Shown: positions 16,696-24,743 of the stretch, in pieces
How the letters are laid out: every line of letters begins with the position of its first letter
How positions within the stretch are numbered: position 1 is the first letter of the stretch
Origin: JARBUG01 sp035628915
GTDB lineage: Bacteria > Bacillota > Sulfobacillia > Symbiobacteriales > Symbiobacteriaceae
Length of the DNA: 64,000 nt
Assembly: GCA_035628915.1 (NCBI GenBank)
Contig: DASPIW010000057.1
Span: forward strand, 62,001 to 126,000
Reading direction: 5' to 3'
Notes under the pieces: generated by a model
The model's database searches: none
Seen by the model: only the letters and a program-made list of their open reading frames with translations
What the model was told of the DNA's origin: nothing
Position numbers and translations under genes: made by a program

Positions 16696-17031
16696 TCACC
16701 CCCGTACCGAGACAGGCGTCAGGCCCTCTTTTTCGAGGATCCCGATCAGGCCTTTGGCGAAGTCCCTGGACTGGATGACCACTGCAGCCCGATGGGCCTT
16801 TCCCAGCGCCAGCCCCAATTCGTCGCGGGTGCCCAGCACGTAGCAGGGCACACCTACCGACATTGCCAGACCGGTGAACTTGTCACGGGTTCGGTCACTG
16901 GCATCTTCGGCCACGATCAGCAGCATGGCCTTCCGTTTCTTCAGCGCCTGCTCGGCGGCGAGGTCGCCGGAAGCCAGCTGTCCGGCCCGCTGGCACAGCC
17001 CAAGCATCTGTTCGAGGGCCTTTGGGATCAA
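16696..17031 (-). CDS. ylxQ: L7Ae-family ribosomal-like protein YlxQ
   Basis: Small RNA-binding protein of the L7Ae/L30e/S12e family; YlxQ is linked to kink-turn RNA binding. The conserved core is MLGLCQRAGQLASGD, MLLIVAEDASDRT and VPCYVLGTRDELGLALGK. I choose the TTG at 17031, which overlaps the ylxR stop (TTGA) and gives 111 aa. The frame is open to 17067, and an internal ATG nine codons downstream is another option, so the start is uncertain. Neighbours ylxR and infB are coupled. Confidence 0.88.
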   Translation of the reverse strand: MIPKALEQMLGLCQRAGQLASGDLAAEQALKKRKAMLLIVAEDASDRTRDKFTGLAMSVGVPCYVLGTRDELGLALGKAHRAAVVIQSRDFAKGLIGILEKEGLTPVSVRG

Positions 17032-17327
17032 CCCGGCGTCACCATCCCCGCTTCCAACTTGGCCCATACCTCATCGGAGACGGGGTGTTCCAGGGCCCGT
17101 TCGAGACGCTTCCCCTTGACCGCCTTCGCAAGGCAGTCCGCATTATGACAGAGGTAAGCGCCGCGCCCGGCTTTCTTCCCCGCGGGAGACAGGTCAAGCT
17201 CGATGACGCCATCGGGGGTTCTGACCACCCGCAGCAGCTCCTTTTTTGACTTTAACTGACCACAGCCTACGCACATGCGCTGAGGAACCTTCTTCACTTT
17301 GGGCTGATGCTGCCCTTTGGCCATCAT
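17028..17327 (-). CDS. ylxR: YlxR (DUF448) nucleic-acid-binding protein
   Basis: Member of the YlxR family encoded after nusA in most bacteria; reported as a nucleoid- or RNase P-associated regulator in Bacillus. Conserved features are RMCVGCGQLKSKKELLRVVR with the C-x2-C pair and the GRGAYLCHNADCL block. ATG at 17327 follows GGGAGGTGGCC and gives 99 aa; GTG at 17333 and ATG at 17324 are alternatives. It overlaps ylxQ by four bases. Confidence 0.92.
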   Translation of the reverse strand: MMAKGQHQPKVKKVPQRMCVGCGQLKSKKELLRVVRTPDGVIELDLSPAGKKAGRGAYLCHNADCLAKAVKGKRLERALEHPVSDEVWAKLEAGMVTPG

Positions 17328-17372
17328 GGCCACCTCCCTTCCTCGGGACCGGACTCACAGGCGCAAACCAGA

Positions 17373-18455
17373 CTACTCGTCGTCGGTCTCTTCGGCGCCT
17401 TCCCAGGCGCCGGCCTTGGCCTGCGATTCGGACTTAATGTCAATTTTCCAACCCGTCAGCTTCGCGGCGAGGCGGGCGTTCTGCCCCTCCTTGCCGATGG
17501 CGAGGGAGAGCTGGTAATCGGGCACGACCACCCGGGCGATGCGGCCTGCGTCTTCGCAGTCGACCGAGACCACCTTCGCCGGCGAGAGCGCCTTGGCCAC
17601 GAAGACCGTGGGATCCTGGCTCCATTCGACGATGTCGATTTTCTCGCCCTGAAGCTCCGTGACGATGTTCGTCACGCGCATGCCCTTGGGGCCGACACAG
17701 GCGCCCACGGGGTCCACATTCTCGTCGCGTGAGTGGACGGCCATTTTGGAGCGGGCGCCCGCTTCGCGGGAGATCGCCTTGATTTCCACGACGCCGTCGT
17801 GGATTTCGGGCACCTCAAGCTCGAACATCCGCTTGAGCAGCCCGGGATGCGTCCGGGAGAGGGAGATCGACGGCCCCTTGGTCGTCCGCTTTACTTCGAT
17901 GACGTATGCTTTGACGCGCTGGTTCTCGTGGAACTTCTCGCCCGGAATCTGCTCGTTGGCCATCAGGATGGCCTCAACTCCCTTGGAGAGTTCCACATAA
18001 ACCGCCTTGGTCTTGAGGTCCTGGCGGAGCACCAGACCCGTGACAATATCGCCTTCACGGCTGGAATACTCTTCGAAAATAATGCCGCGTTCCGCTTCGC
18101 GGATCCGCTGTACGACGACCTGCTTCGCCGTCTGCGCAGCGATGCGGCCGAAGTCGCGGGGCGTGACTTCCACTTCGAGGATGTCGCCCAGGCCCAGCCC
18201 GGGGTTCTTGACCCTCGCCTCTTCCACAGAAGCCTGGAGGCGGGCGTCTTCGACGGCTTCCACGATCTCCTTCTGGGCGTACACCTTATAGTCGCCCGTC
18301 TTCGGGTCGAAATGGACCCGCACATTCTGGGCGGAGCTGAAGTTCCGGCGATACGCCGAGATAAGCGCCGCCTCGATCGCCTCGATCAGCACTTCTTTCG
18401 CGATGCCCCGCTCGCGTACCAGGTCATCAAGCGCCTCAAGAATCTCGGCCTTCAT
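17373..18455 (-). CDS. nusA: Transcription termination/antitermination factor NusA
   Basis: Binds RNA polymerase and nascent RNA, promoting pausing and intrinsic termination. The 360-aa protein has an N-terminal RNAP-binding domain (MKAEILEALDDLVRERGI), an S1 domain (GDIVTGLVLRQDLK), KH1 (SRDENVDPVGACVGPKGMRV) and KH2 (YQLSLAIGKEGQNARLAAKL). It ends in an acidic tail and lacks the C-terminal repeats of proteobacterial NusA, as in Firmicutes. ATG at 18455 follows GGAGACATAAGAC. It is second in the rimP operon, whose leader has terminator-like hairpins that NusA could act on. Confidence 0.97.
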   Translation of the reverse strand: MKAEILEALDDLVRERGIAKEVLIEAIEAALISAYRRNFSSAQNVRVHFDPKTGDYKVYAQKEIVEAVEDARLQASVEEARVKNPGLGLGDILEVEVTPRDFGRIAAQTAKQVVVQRIREAERGIIFEEYSSREGDIVTGLVLRQDLKTKAVYVELSKGVEAILMANEQIPGEKFHENQRVKAYVIEVKRTTKGPSISLSRTHPGLLKRMFELEVPEIHDGVVEIKAISREAGARSKMAVHSRDENVDPVGACVGPKGMRVTNIVTELQGEKIDIVEWSQDPTVFVAKALSPAKVVSVDCEDAGRIARVVVPDYQLSLAIGKEGQNARLAAKLTGWKIDIKSESQAKAGAWEGAEETDDE

Positions 18456-18513
18456 GTCTTATGTCTCCTCCTGCGGCTACTTGAGCGGCCGCTCAAAAAA
18501 TCTCCACAATGCC

Positions 18514-18996
18514 TTAGAACTCGACATGGAGCCGGGCGCTTGCCACCTGCTTGCGGTCAAGGGCAATCTCTTTGCCGGCGTCCTTCCCCTGGACGGGACG
18601 GATGACGATGCGGCCGTCAACCAATCCGACCAAAGTGCCAACAAACAGTTTCTGCCCGTCTACCGGAGCGTACGTGGTGACAGCCACCACACGCCCCGCA
18701 TAGCGGGCGAAGTCTTCATCGCGCTTTAAAGGCCGCTCGAGCCCGGGCGAAGAGACTTCGAAGTAATCGTACGGCGGGTCGGGCCAAATCTCGTCAAGTT
18801 TGGCGTCCACCGTTCGGCTGACTGCTTCGCAGTCGTCAAAGGTGACGCCGCCCTCCTTGTCGATGTAGACCCGGAGGTAGCGGTCCGCCCCCTCCTTGAT
18901 AAGCTCGACCCCAACGAGTTCCAGCCCCCGCTCTTCCACCAGCGGCCGGGCCAGTTCCTCGACCGTTACTTCGACCGGTTTCGCACCTTTCCCCAA
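18514..18996 (-). CDS. rimP: Ribosome maturation factor RimP
   Basis: Assists 30S subunit assembly. The 160-aa product has the RimP N-terminal domain (LARPLVEERGLELVGVELI, RYLRVYIDKEGGVTFDDCE) and the YFEVSSPGLERPLKRDEDF signature, then a C-terminal SH3-like domain. The start appears to be TTG at 18996, 11 nt after GGAGG; no better in-frame ATG or GTG is present. It is first in the rimP-nusA-ylxR-ylxQ-infB transcription unit. Confidence 0.93.
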   Translation of the reverse strand: MGKGAKPVEVTVEELARPLVEERGLELVGVELIKEGADRYLRVYIDKEGGVTFDDCEAVSRTVDAKLDEIWPDPPYDYFEVSSPGLERPLKRDEDFARYAGRVVAVTTYAPVDGQKLFVGTLVGLVDGRIVIRPVQGKDAGKEIALDRKQVASARLHVEF

Positions 18997-19057
18997 ACTC
19001 GACCAAGCCTCCGATCAACATATGGCACAAGGATTACTCTGTCCCGGCGGAGGGCAT

Positions 19058-19209
19058 AAAATGAGCCGGTTTGGCACCGGCTCTTGCAAGATTCCAGCGG
19101 TAATGCCGGACGTTGAAAAGAGTGGGTGAACACCCACTCCTCAAAGACTTACTAGAACCAAGCCCTCGTACCCCTTCTAAATACTAGCACAAAGAGGCGA
19201 GTTTGGCAA
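19058..19209 (-). promoter_or_regulatory. Promoter and tandem-hairpin leader of the rimP-nusA-infB operon
   Basis: TTGCCA (19204-19209), a 17-nt spacer and TAGTAT (19181-19186) with an upstream TG form a strong SigA promoter. About 35 nt into the transcript lies GAGTGGGTG / CACCCACTC (19120-19139), followed by TTTTC on the minus strand. A second stem, GAGCCGGT / ACCGGCTC (19063-19083), is followed by ATTTTAT. Both look like intrinsic terminators, and both precede rimP. This suggests attenuation. The second may alternatively be plain termination of the upstream gene's transcript. Confidence 0.65.
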
Positions 19210-19221
19210 GCAAGTGCCGGC

Positions 19222-19764
19222 CTATTTTGCGGCGAGACGCTCATCCACCGTGAGCGGCGGGATACGCCGCTTCAGTTCGCTGACAAACGCCGGGACCGAA
19301 CGGAGGTTGTTGCCGGGGACGGCGACATAGGTGAGCGTCTTGCCCGGATTCCGCTGTCGGTAGGCCTCGATCAGCTCCTGCGCCTTGGGATCGACTTTCT
19401 TGGTGGGAATCTCATGACCGACGCCTGAATTTCGGGTGATCACCCACAGGGTCGGGAACGGGAAGCCGCCGTTCCGGACGACCATGCCGACCTTATCCAT
19501 GGGGATTTTTGTGATGACGCGCCGGTCGTTGATGAGGATTTCGGACGGGGTCAGTTCGAGCTTGTAGGCCCAGGCTGCGGAGACAAAGTAGGTCACCAGG
19601 CCCAGGGGGATGCCAAAGACGAGTACGGCGATGGTTCCGCCGATTCCGGGAATCATCGGGCTCAGGAACACAACCACAACCGCTAGGGCAAGAGGCAGAA
19701 GGCTGTACAAGATCTTCTGGGTCATCGTCTGGCTGAAATCGACCGTGGTCTTTTCGTTCGCCAT
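19222..19764 (-). CDS. Membrane protein of unknown function with PH-like C-terminal domain
   Basis: 180 aa from ATG at 19764 (GAGGTGGC upstream). Two adjacent membrane spans lie near residues 20-65 (ILYSLLPLALAVVVVFLSPM and IAVLVFGIPLGLVTYFVSA). The soluble domain begins YKLELTPSEILINDRRVITK and continues IPMDKVGMV, a pattern like bacterial PH-domain (bPH) membrane proteins where a beta-rich domain follows a hairpin of helices. I did not recognise a specific family. It is the last gene of an accessory group reading from 22.9 kb, 21 nt below the ADP-ribosylglycohydrolase gene. Confidence 0.75.
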   Translation of the reverse strand: MANEKTTVDFSQTMTQKILYSLLPLALAVVVVFLSPMIPGIGGTIAVLVFGIPLGLVTYFVSAAWAYKLELTPSEILINDRRVITKIPMDKVGMVVRNGGFPFPTLWVITRNSGVGHEIPTKKVDPKAQELIEAYRQRNPGKTLTYVAVPGNNLRSVPAFVSELKRRIPPLTVDERLAAK

Positions 19765-19785
19765 TTCGACATGCCACCTCAACAT

Positions 19786-21093
19786 CTATTGCTTGTGGGG
19801 CCGCGACAGCACGAACAGTTGCTCTGCCGCCTCTTCCAACTCGGTCCGGATCTTCAGGGCCATCGACCAGCGCCTTGGCACCGCACCGGCCCCGTAATAG
19901 GCGCCCGCCAGGCCGCCAGCCACGGCTCCTGCCGTGTCGGCATCGTCGCCGAGGTTGACCGCCCGGACGATGCAGTCCTCCAGGGTTTCGGTGGTCATGA
20001 AGGCCCACATCGCTGCCTGCAGGGTGTCTACAACGTAGCCCGTCGCCTGTATGTCGGTCTCGGCTGCCGCACTGATGCCGTGTATCCGGTCCGCCAGGTG
20101 TCCGGCGACTTGGACGGCCGCCGCATGGGCCTGAGCCTTGGCGGCGCCGCCCACCAGGCTGTTCACCATGGTGTGATAGGCCGTCACAGCGGCGTCCGAA
20201 TCGGGATGCGGATGGGTCATGCGGGCGATTTGAATGGCCTGCGCGGTGTCGGCCCCATAAGCGAGGGCCGCGGGCAGGGTCCGCATGAGGGCGCCGTTGC
20301 CGGCCGTCCGGGGTCCCAGCTGGCGTGCAACCTCGGTACTGGTCGCAGCCCATGATCCGGTCTTGCGATGGGTCTCCAGGGCGAGCCGGCAGGTGGAGCC
20401 CACGTCGGGCGGATTGCTGCCGTACCAGGCCTGAAAGTGGCGCCCCACCGCCTCCACCGGTCGGTCAGGCGCCTCGATGATGCCCCGGGCGACGGCCATC
20501 GCCATGGCCGTATCGTCGGAGCATTCGCCGGGGGAAAATCGGAACGGGCCGCCGCCGGTGATCTCCCTGTGTCCGTCCGGATGATTGCGCCGCACTTCGG
20601 CGCGGGTCAGGAACTCCAGCGTGACGCCCAGAGCGTCGCCGCAGGCGAGTCCGAGCAGGGCGCCCAGGTACCGGCCCGCCTCGGTAGCCATCAGCTTCTT
20701 CTGCGCCGCAAAGCCTTCCTGGTTAAGCCAGAAGAGGCGGGGCGACAGGGCGTGCCAGCGCGGCGAGCGCATCAGCCGGTTCAGGGCGAACAGAGCCCCG
20801 CCGAGGCCCCGCTCGGTGGCGACCAGCGCGGCCGCCTCGATGCTGAGCAGGTCGTCGGGCACCATGCCGGCCGGCAGGTTGACCATGGTGTCGTCAAAGG
20901 GCAGATTCTCCCTGGCACTGAATGGGTTACGATAGTCGTCGGTAATCATGCGTTGAATGATGCGGTCGAGATCGCCGACCTCGTCAGGGGTGAGGCCTTT
21001 GTAGAGCGTCAGGACGGACCGCCAATCAGGCGGCTCATCGTAGGCGGGGCGCGATTCGTGCAGCACTTGTAGGATGAGCCTCTCCCAGTCCAT
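19786..21093 (-). CDS. ADP-ribosylglycohydrolase family protein with extra N-terminal domain
   Basis: DraG/ARH-type enzymes remove ADP-ribose from proteins or small molecules using two Mg ions. Residues ~140-420 carry the family motifs in order: GLACGDALGVTLEF, GECSDDTAMAMAVA (metal-binding Asp pair), GNGALMR and NLGDDADTAGAVAGG (second metal site). The first ~135 residues (MDWERLILQVLHESRPAYDE onward) are not part of the hydrolase fold and I do not recognise them. The catalytic residues look intact. The substrate is unknown. The gene is close to a DUF4149-like membrane protein upstream (gap 3 nt) and may be co-expressed with it. Confidence 0.88.
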   Translation of the reverse strand: MDWERLILQVLHESRPAYDEPPDWRSVLTLYKGLTPDEVGDLDRIIQRMITDDYRNPFSARENLPFDDTMVNLPAGMVPDDLLSIEAAALVATERGLGGALFALNRLMRSPRWHALSPRLFWLNQEGFAAQKKLMATEAGRYLGALLGLACGDALGVTLEFLTRAEVRRNHPDGHREITGGGPFRFSPGECSDDTAMAMAVARGIIEAPDRPVEAVGRHFQAWYGSNPPDVGSTCRLALETHRKTGSWAATSTEVARQLGPRTAGNGALMRTLPAALAYGADTAQAIQIARMTHPHPDSDAAVTAYHTMVNSLVGGAAKAQAHAAAVQVAGHLADRIHGISAAAETDIQATGYVVDTLQAAMWAFMTTETLEDCIVRAVNLGDDADTAGAVAGGLAGAYYGAGAVPRRWSMALKIRTELEEAAEQLFVLSRPHKQ

Positions 21094-21096
21094 CGG

Positions 21097-21561
21097 TTAC
21101 GGGGTCTCCCTTCGCACGCTCCCCAGAATCACGACGGAAGCGCCGAGGAGAATGGCGCCGCTGAAGATCTGGCGGGAGCGCTCATGCCATTTGTTATAGC
21201 CAATCCGCACGGGGTCGGTGACGGCGTATTCCTGAATGGGCCGGGGCGGCTGGGCTTTGGCCATCTGCGGGAAGATGTACAGGGCGCCGAAGGCTGCCAG
21301 CGCCAGGGCTGCCGCCAGCAGGGCGCTGCGCCACCGGTTGATCCGCTCGCGCAGCCTCGCCAACAACAGCAGCAGGGCGACGGCGCCCAGGCTCATGCCG
21401 ACGAGATTGAGCCGCCAGATCATGTCGCCGGCGAGGTCTCCCGCCGCCTGGCGGTCCGGGCCGAAGGCTGCGAAGATTTGGGGGGCGGTCACGGCGAAGC
21501 CCGCCATGGCGCCGACCCAGGCACCGACCAGCAGCTGCGTGATGCCTTCAAGGTACTTCAC
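21097..21561 (-). CDS. DUF4149/TMEM205-like four-helix membrane protein (copy 1)
   Basis: 154 aa with four predicted membrane spans (ITQLLVGAWVGAMAGFAVTA, LNLVGMSLGAVALLLLLA, ALLAAALALAAFGALYIFP, QIFSGAILLGASVVILGS). The GAWVGAMAGFAV...AP start and the conserved W/H near the third loop (YNKWHERSRQ) resemble DUF4149. GTG at 21561 overlaps the preceding HAD gene stop (GTGA), so it is preferred to the GTG at 21570. A paralogue lies on the other side of the HAD gene. Function unknown. Confidence 0.78.
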   Translation of the reverse strand: MKYLEGITQLLVGAWVGAMAGFAVTAPQIFAAFGPDRQAAGDLAGDMIWRLNLVGMSLGAVALLLLLARLRERINRWRSALLAAALALAAFGALYIFPQMAKAQPPRPIQEYAVTDPVRIGYNKWHERSRQIFSGAILLGASVVILGSVRRETP

Positions 21562-22412
21562 CTGAGACACAACTCCTCGATCACGGATGCGACACCGTCC
21601 TCATCGGCGGAAGGGGCGACCCGGGCCGCTGCCGCCTTGACCGCTGCGGGGGCGCCGCCCATGGCCACACCCGTGCCGGCATACGACAGCATCTGCAGAT
21701 CGTTGTCCGAGTCGCCGAAGGCCAGAATGGCCTGCCGGGGGATTTGCAGCCGGGCGCAGAGCATTTGCAGCCCGTACCCTTTGCTCACGCCGGCGGCAGT
21801 CAGCTCCAGGTTCTCGGCGCCCGATGAAGTGACCTCCAGGCCCGGGGCCTCCCGTTGCAGCCGCCCGGCGGCCCGGGCCAGGGTTTCCGGCCCACCGACG
21901 GCCATCAGCTTCAGCACGGGCGGATGATCAGGTCGCTCAGACCATTTGACGAGGCTGCGAACGCTGGCGACACGGTTTGTCCGCCAGATGCCCGCGACGC
22001 AGCCGAGGGCCCGGGGCAGGCTCATGCCGGGGCGGACCCACCGCAGGTAGGCGCCCATGTGGGAGGCCGGGCGGTCCAGCACGATGCCTGCCGGCGTATA
22101 GCACTCCAGCAGGAGACGGGACTCCTCGCAGATTTGCAGGCTCCGGCGCAGGAGCGCCGGCGGAATCGGTTTGAGGGACAGATACTCGCCTTGCGCGTCC
22201 AGGACGCCGCCGCCGTTGCAGCAGATGACGGGGCCGCCACCGATGAGTCGGCTGAAGTGGCATGCGGATTGGGGCGACCGGCCCGTTGCCACAGCCAGAA
22301 CGATGCCCCGCTCTCGGGCTCTCGAGAGAGCCACCCGTGTGCGGGGCGAGATCTCGTGGCGGCCGCCCAGCAGGGTGCCATCAAGGTCCAGGGCGATCAG
22401 TCTGTACTCCAA
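21558..22412 (-). CDS. Cof-type HAD hydrolase
   Basis: HAD-superfamily phosphatase, type IIB cap (Cof/YwpJ group), acting on small phosphorylated metabolites. Motif I is LIALDLDGTLLGG with the nucleophilic and acid Asp pair, motif II is AVATGRSP, motif III has the Lys in GVSKGYGLQ, and motif IV is LAFGDSDNDLQML. At 284 aa it is full length. The start is TTG at 22412 with a poor ribosome site. It lies between two DUF4149-like genes and overlaps the downstream one by four bases. Confidence 0.92.
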   Translation of the reverse strand: MEYRLIALDLDGTLLGGRHEISPRTRVALSRARERGIVLAVATGRSPQSACHFSRLIGGGPVICCNGGGVLDAQGEYLSLKPIPPALLRRSLQICEESRLLLECYTPAGIVLDRPASHMGAYLRWVRPGMSLPRALGCVAGIWRTNRVASVRSLVKWSERPDHPPVLKLMAVGGPETLARAAGRLQREAPGLEVTSSGAENLELTAAGVSKGYGLQMLCARLQIPRQAILAFGDSDNDLQMLSYAGTGVAMGGAPAAVKAAAARVAPSADEDGVASVIEELCLR

Positions 22413-22437
22413 TGGGGGATTTCAGGCCTCCAGTCGC

Positions 22438-22917
22438 TCAGGCGGGGCGCAGGGCCGACAGGATGATCAGCAGGGCGCCCAGGATCATGTTGATGCTGAA
22501 GATGAGGCGGGAGAGCCGGTGCAGCTTGCCGTGCTCCAGCCGCCGGGGGTCGTCTTCCGGTACTTCATCGATGGGCCTGCCCATCTGCTGGCGGACGGCG
22601 TTCAGCCGCTGCCGGATGGTGACGCTGCTGAAGACGACCAGCGCCAGCATAAGCACTGCCGTGAGCAGTCGGCCCAGGTCAATGGCCTTCCAGCCGCCGT
22701 CGATGGTCTGCAGGACGGTGACGACCGCCATGATGCCGCCCGTGACCAGACCGAGCACATCGATGCGGGCCAGGGTTTCACCGGCGATGGCGCCCGCCTG
22801 GTCCCGGGAGGGGAGAATGCGGAAGAGCACCGGGGCGTACAGCGCGCCGAAGGCGAACATGGCGCCGACCCACAGCGACAGGAGCAGATATTGCAGGACG
22901 TTCAGGAATGGAATCAT
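22438..22917 (-). CDS. DUF4149/TMEM205-like four-helix membrane protein (copy 2)
   Basis: 159 aa with four membrane spans and the same opening pattern as copy 1 (LLLSLWVGAMFAFGALYAP). The third loop holds HGKLHRLSRLIFS in place of the WHERSRQ of copy 1. ATG at 22917 is ten bases after GGGGAGG; GTG at 22926 is too close to the site. A possible promoter TTGCCT-N18-TACCAT lies just upstream. Function unknown. Duplication on both sides of a HAD phosphatase suggests a linked membrane function. Confidence 0.77.
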   Translation of the reverse strand: MIPFLNVLQYLLLSLWVGAMFAFGALYAPVLFRILPSRDQAGAIAGETLARIDVLGLVTGGIMAVVTVLQTIDGGWKAIDLGRLLTAVLMLALVVFSSVTIRQRLNAVRQQMGRPIDEVPEDDPRRLEHGKLHRLSRLIFSINMILGALLIILSALRPA

Positions 22918-23079
22918 GAGGGCCACGCCTCCCCTGCATATGGTACTGGAAGTGGTGCTGTATAGGCAAGTCCGGTGAGCCGGGTGTGGCTGCTTCCCGA
23001 ATGCCCAAATGATCGGTAACGTTCGTGGATATCTCTTCCCGGTACATGAAGGATTCTCCTGCCCGGCGATCAGAAACGG

Positions 23080-23919
23080 CTACGGCAGCGGCACCGGCGG
23101 GAGGACGGGGCCGGGGTCGGGCGAAGGCGTGGGGTTGGGCTGAGGGTCTGGGTCTGGGTCTGGGTCTGGGTCAGGGTCTGGGTCTGGATCAGGGTCGGGA
23201 TTGGGTTGCGGATCAGGGTCAGGGGCAGGCCCGGGGTCGGGCGTCGGCTCCGGGATCGGCGGTGGCGGCAGCGTGGCCGGCTCGCCCGGGTTCGGGTCCG
23301 GGTATGGCCCATCCGGTGGCGCCGGCACTTTCGGGCCCGCCGCCCCCCACAACGCCGACACCCTCACGGTGGCAAACAGGCGCCCGCCAGGCACCGGCCC
23401 CTTGGGTCCCTGCATCTCCCATACGGGCTGCCATGTTCCCTCCTCAGCGGGCGCCGTGACCCGGGCCCGGATGGTCGCCACCGCCCCGGGCTTCACATCA
23501 GCCGGCATCGGCAGGACGGGCACACCTTGTCCCTCCAGGGGAGCAAAGCGATATGCATGGCTTGACCACGTGCTCCCCCCCGTGTTCTTGACCAGCCAGA
23601 CCAGTTCCACCTGCTCCCCCGTCCCCGCCCCGAGCTGTGGGTGGGAGCCCTGCACTTCCGCCGTCGCGGCACTGGGAGGTGGGGCAGCAACCACTGCGGG
23701 CTTGCCGAGAATCGGCTTGAAGAGAATCAAAGGAAACACCCAGCCGACCAACGCGCCGGCTAACATCAGACCTGCGCCAACGGCCCAGGGAATCCAGGGG
23801 CGTGCCCAATCGCGCTGGTCCGTTGCGCGTCCCGGTTTCGGGGGCGGCGGCGGCAAGGCCGGCTGAGACGGCGCCCCCCTGTGCGTGTACCGACGATGCC
23901 TGCTGCGAGACCGGGCCAA
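23080..23919 (-). CDS. Membrane-anchored NBR1-like Ig-domain protein with (Asp-Pro)n tail
   Basis: 279 aa from TTG at 23919 (AAGGGGG eight bases upstream). A basic, proline-rich N-terminus precedes one membrane span (IPWAVGAGLMLAGALVGWVF). The extracytoplasmic domain has the NBR1/central Ig-like pattern: VELVWLVKNTGGSTWSSH, then GTWQPVWEMQGPKGPVPGG and a final strand LFATVRVSA. The last ~70 residues are Pro-rich with a DPDPDP run encoded by GGGTCT-type hexamers, resembling a cell-wall-spanning linker. There is no sortase signal. Function unknown. The domain is often found in wall- or surface-associated bacterial proteins. Confidence 0.75.
   Translation of the reverse strand: MARSRSRHRRYTHRGAPSQPALPPPPPKPGRATDQRDWARPWIPWAVGAGLMLAGALVGWVFPLILFKPILGKPAVVAAPPPSAATAEVQGSHPQLGAGTGEQVELVWLVKNTGGSTWSSHAYRFAPLEGQGVPVLPMPADVKPGAVATIRARVTAPAEEGTWQPVWEMQGPKGPVPGGRLFATVRVSALWGAAGPKVPAPPDGPYPDPNPGEPATLPPPPIPEPTPDPGPAPDPDPQPNPDPDPDPDPDPDPDPDPDPQPNPTPSPDPGPVLPPVPLP
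23141..23200. repeat. Hexanucleotide repeat tract in the (Asp-Pro)n tail
   Basis: Tandem GGGTCT/GGGTCA units on the plus strand (AspPro codons on the minus strand). Copy-number changes would keep the reading frame and only alter tail length. Confidence 0.85.
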
Positions 23920-23994
23920 TGTCGCATCCCCCTTCAACACCTTTACCGCAGTGATTCTTGCCCCTGCGGCACGGGGTTAACCCGGGGTGCGACA

Positions 23995-24038
23995 AGGCGA
24001 GCGCACACCCCCACAATGGAGGGAGTATGCGCCCGCCT
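23995..24038 (-). terminator. Imperfect hairpin after the lipoate ligase-like gene
   Basis: AAGGCG..GCGCA and its inverse TGCGC..CGCCTT form an interrupted stem touching the stop codon at 24039. The minus strand continues TTGTCG, a weak U-tract. Confidence 0.4.
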
Positions 24039-24656
24039 TCAGGGCGATGCCTGGACCTGCTTCAGCTCCCGCTCCAGTGCCGCCATCAGCGGCGCCATGC
24101 CGCCCGAGTAACCCTCGCAGGCCAGGGCGGTGACAAAGCTGAGGTGATCCCGGCCGCGCCGGTATTCCGGTTCTTTGGAGGGATGGGGCAGGTAGATGGG
24201 AATCAGGCTCAGGTCGGGATCGACCAGCAGGCTGCCCTGGTACAGGGCGACCCGGCGATTTGCGTAGAGGCTGGAGCCCAGAATCTTCCGTTCACCTATG
24301 GCCACGTCGCCCAGACCGGCCACGCGGGCGCCTTGTACGCCGAGGCTGACGACGGCCCGGACGATCGCTTCTGCGATGGGGTTGATCCACTGGGTCGCGA
24401 ACTGCTTGCCGGCAGCATCGTAGGCCGCCGTGATGACCAGCGTCCCCGGGGCCAGCACCACCGCTCCCCCGCCGCCGCGGCGGCGGTAAACGGGGACGCC
24501 GCTCGCCGCACAGAGCGTCAGGTCGACGTCGCCGGGGGGCGTGCCGGCGCCCAGAACGCATTCGACCCGGTCGGGCTCCCAGAGCCAGATGAACGGCCCT
24601 TCCCGGTCGAAACGGTCCAGAGCCGGTTGGTCGTAGGGCAGCGGCATGATCGTCAT
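24039..24656 (-). CDS. Lipoate/biotin protein ligase-family protein (LplA/LipM-like)
   Basis: 205-aa BPL/LplA catalytic domain protein. Motifs are YRRRGGGGAVV (lipoyl-AMP binding loop), GDVAIGERKILGSSLY with the catalytic Lys, and RVALYQGSLLVD. The C-terminal segment HPSKEPEYRRGRDHLSFV resembles octanoyl- or lipoyl-transfer relatives that act on GcvH or E2 domains. It is shorter than full LplA because the C-terminal accessory domain is absent. ATG at 24656 follows GAGGAGG. Lipoate ligase, octanoyltransferase and amidotransferase activities cannot be told apart here. Confidence 0.85.
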   Translation of the reverse strand: MTIMPLPYDQPALDRFDREGPFIWLWEPDRVECVLGAGTPPGDVDLTLCAASGVPVYRRRGGGGAVVLAPGTLVITAAYDAAGKQFATQWINPIAEAIVRAVVSLGVQGARVAGLGDVAIGERKILGSSLYANRRVALYQGSLLVDPDLSLIPIYLPHPSKEPEYRRGRDHLSFVTALACEGYSGGMAPLMAALERELKQVQASP

Positions 24657-24743
24657 GTGTGGGCCTCCTCGGATCTGTTATGCAACCCCTGAATATGTTA
24701 CCTTATAAGCAACTGATCTCCGGACCGTAGAGGTGAACGCCCA

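Noticed and set aside
22778..23047. Minus-strand 89-codon frame with a fair ribosome site (MYREEISTNVTDHLGIREAA)
   Set aside because: More than half lies inside the DUF4149-like gene in another frame. The upstream part alone has no clear stop or coding signal, though a ~40-residue peptide cannot be excluded.
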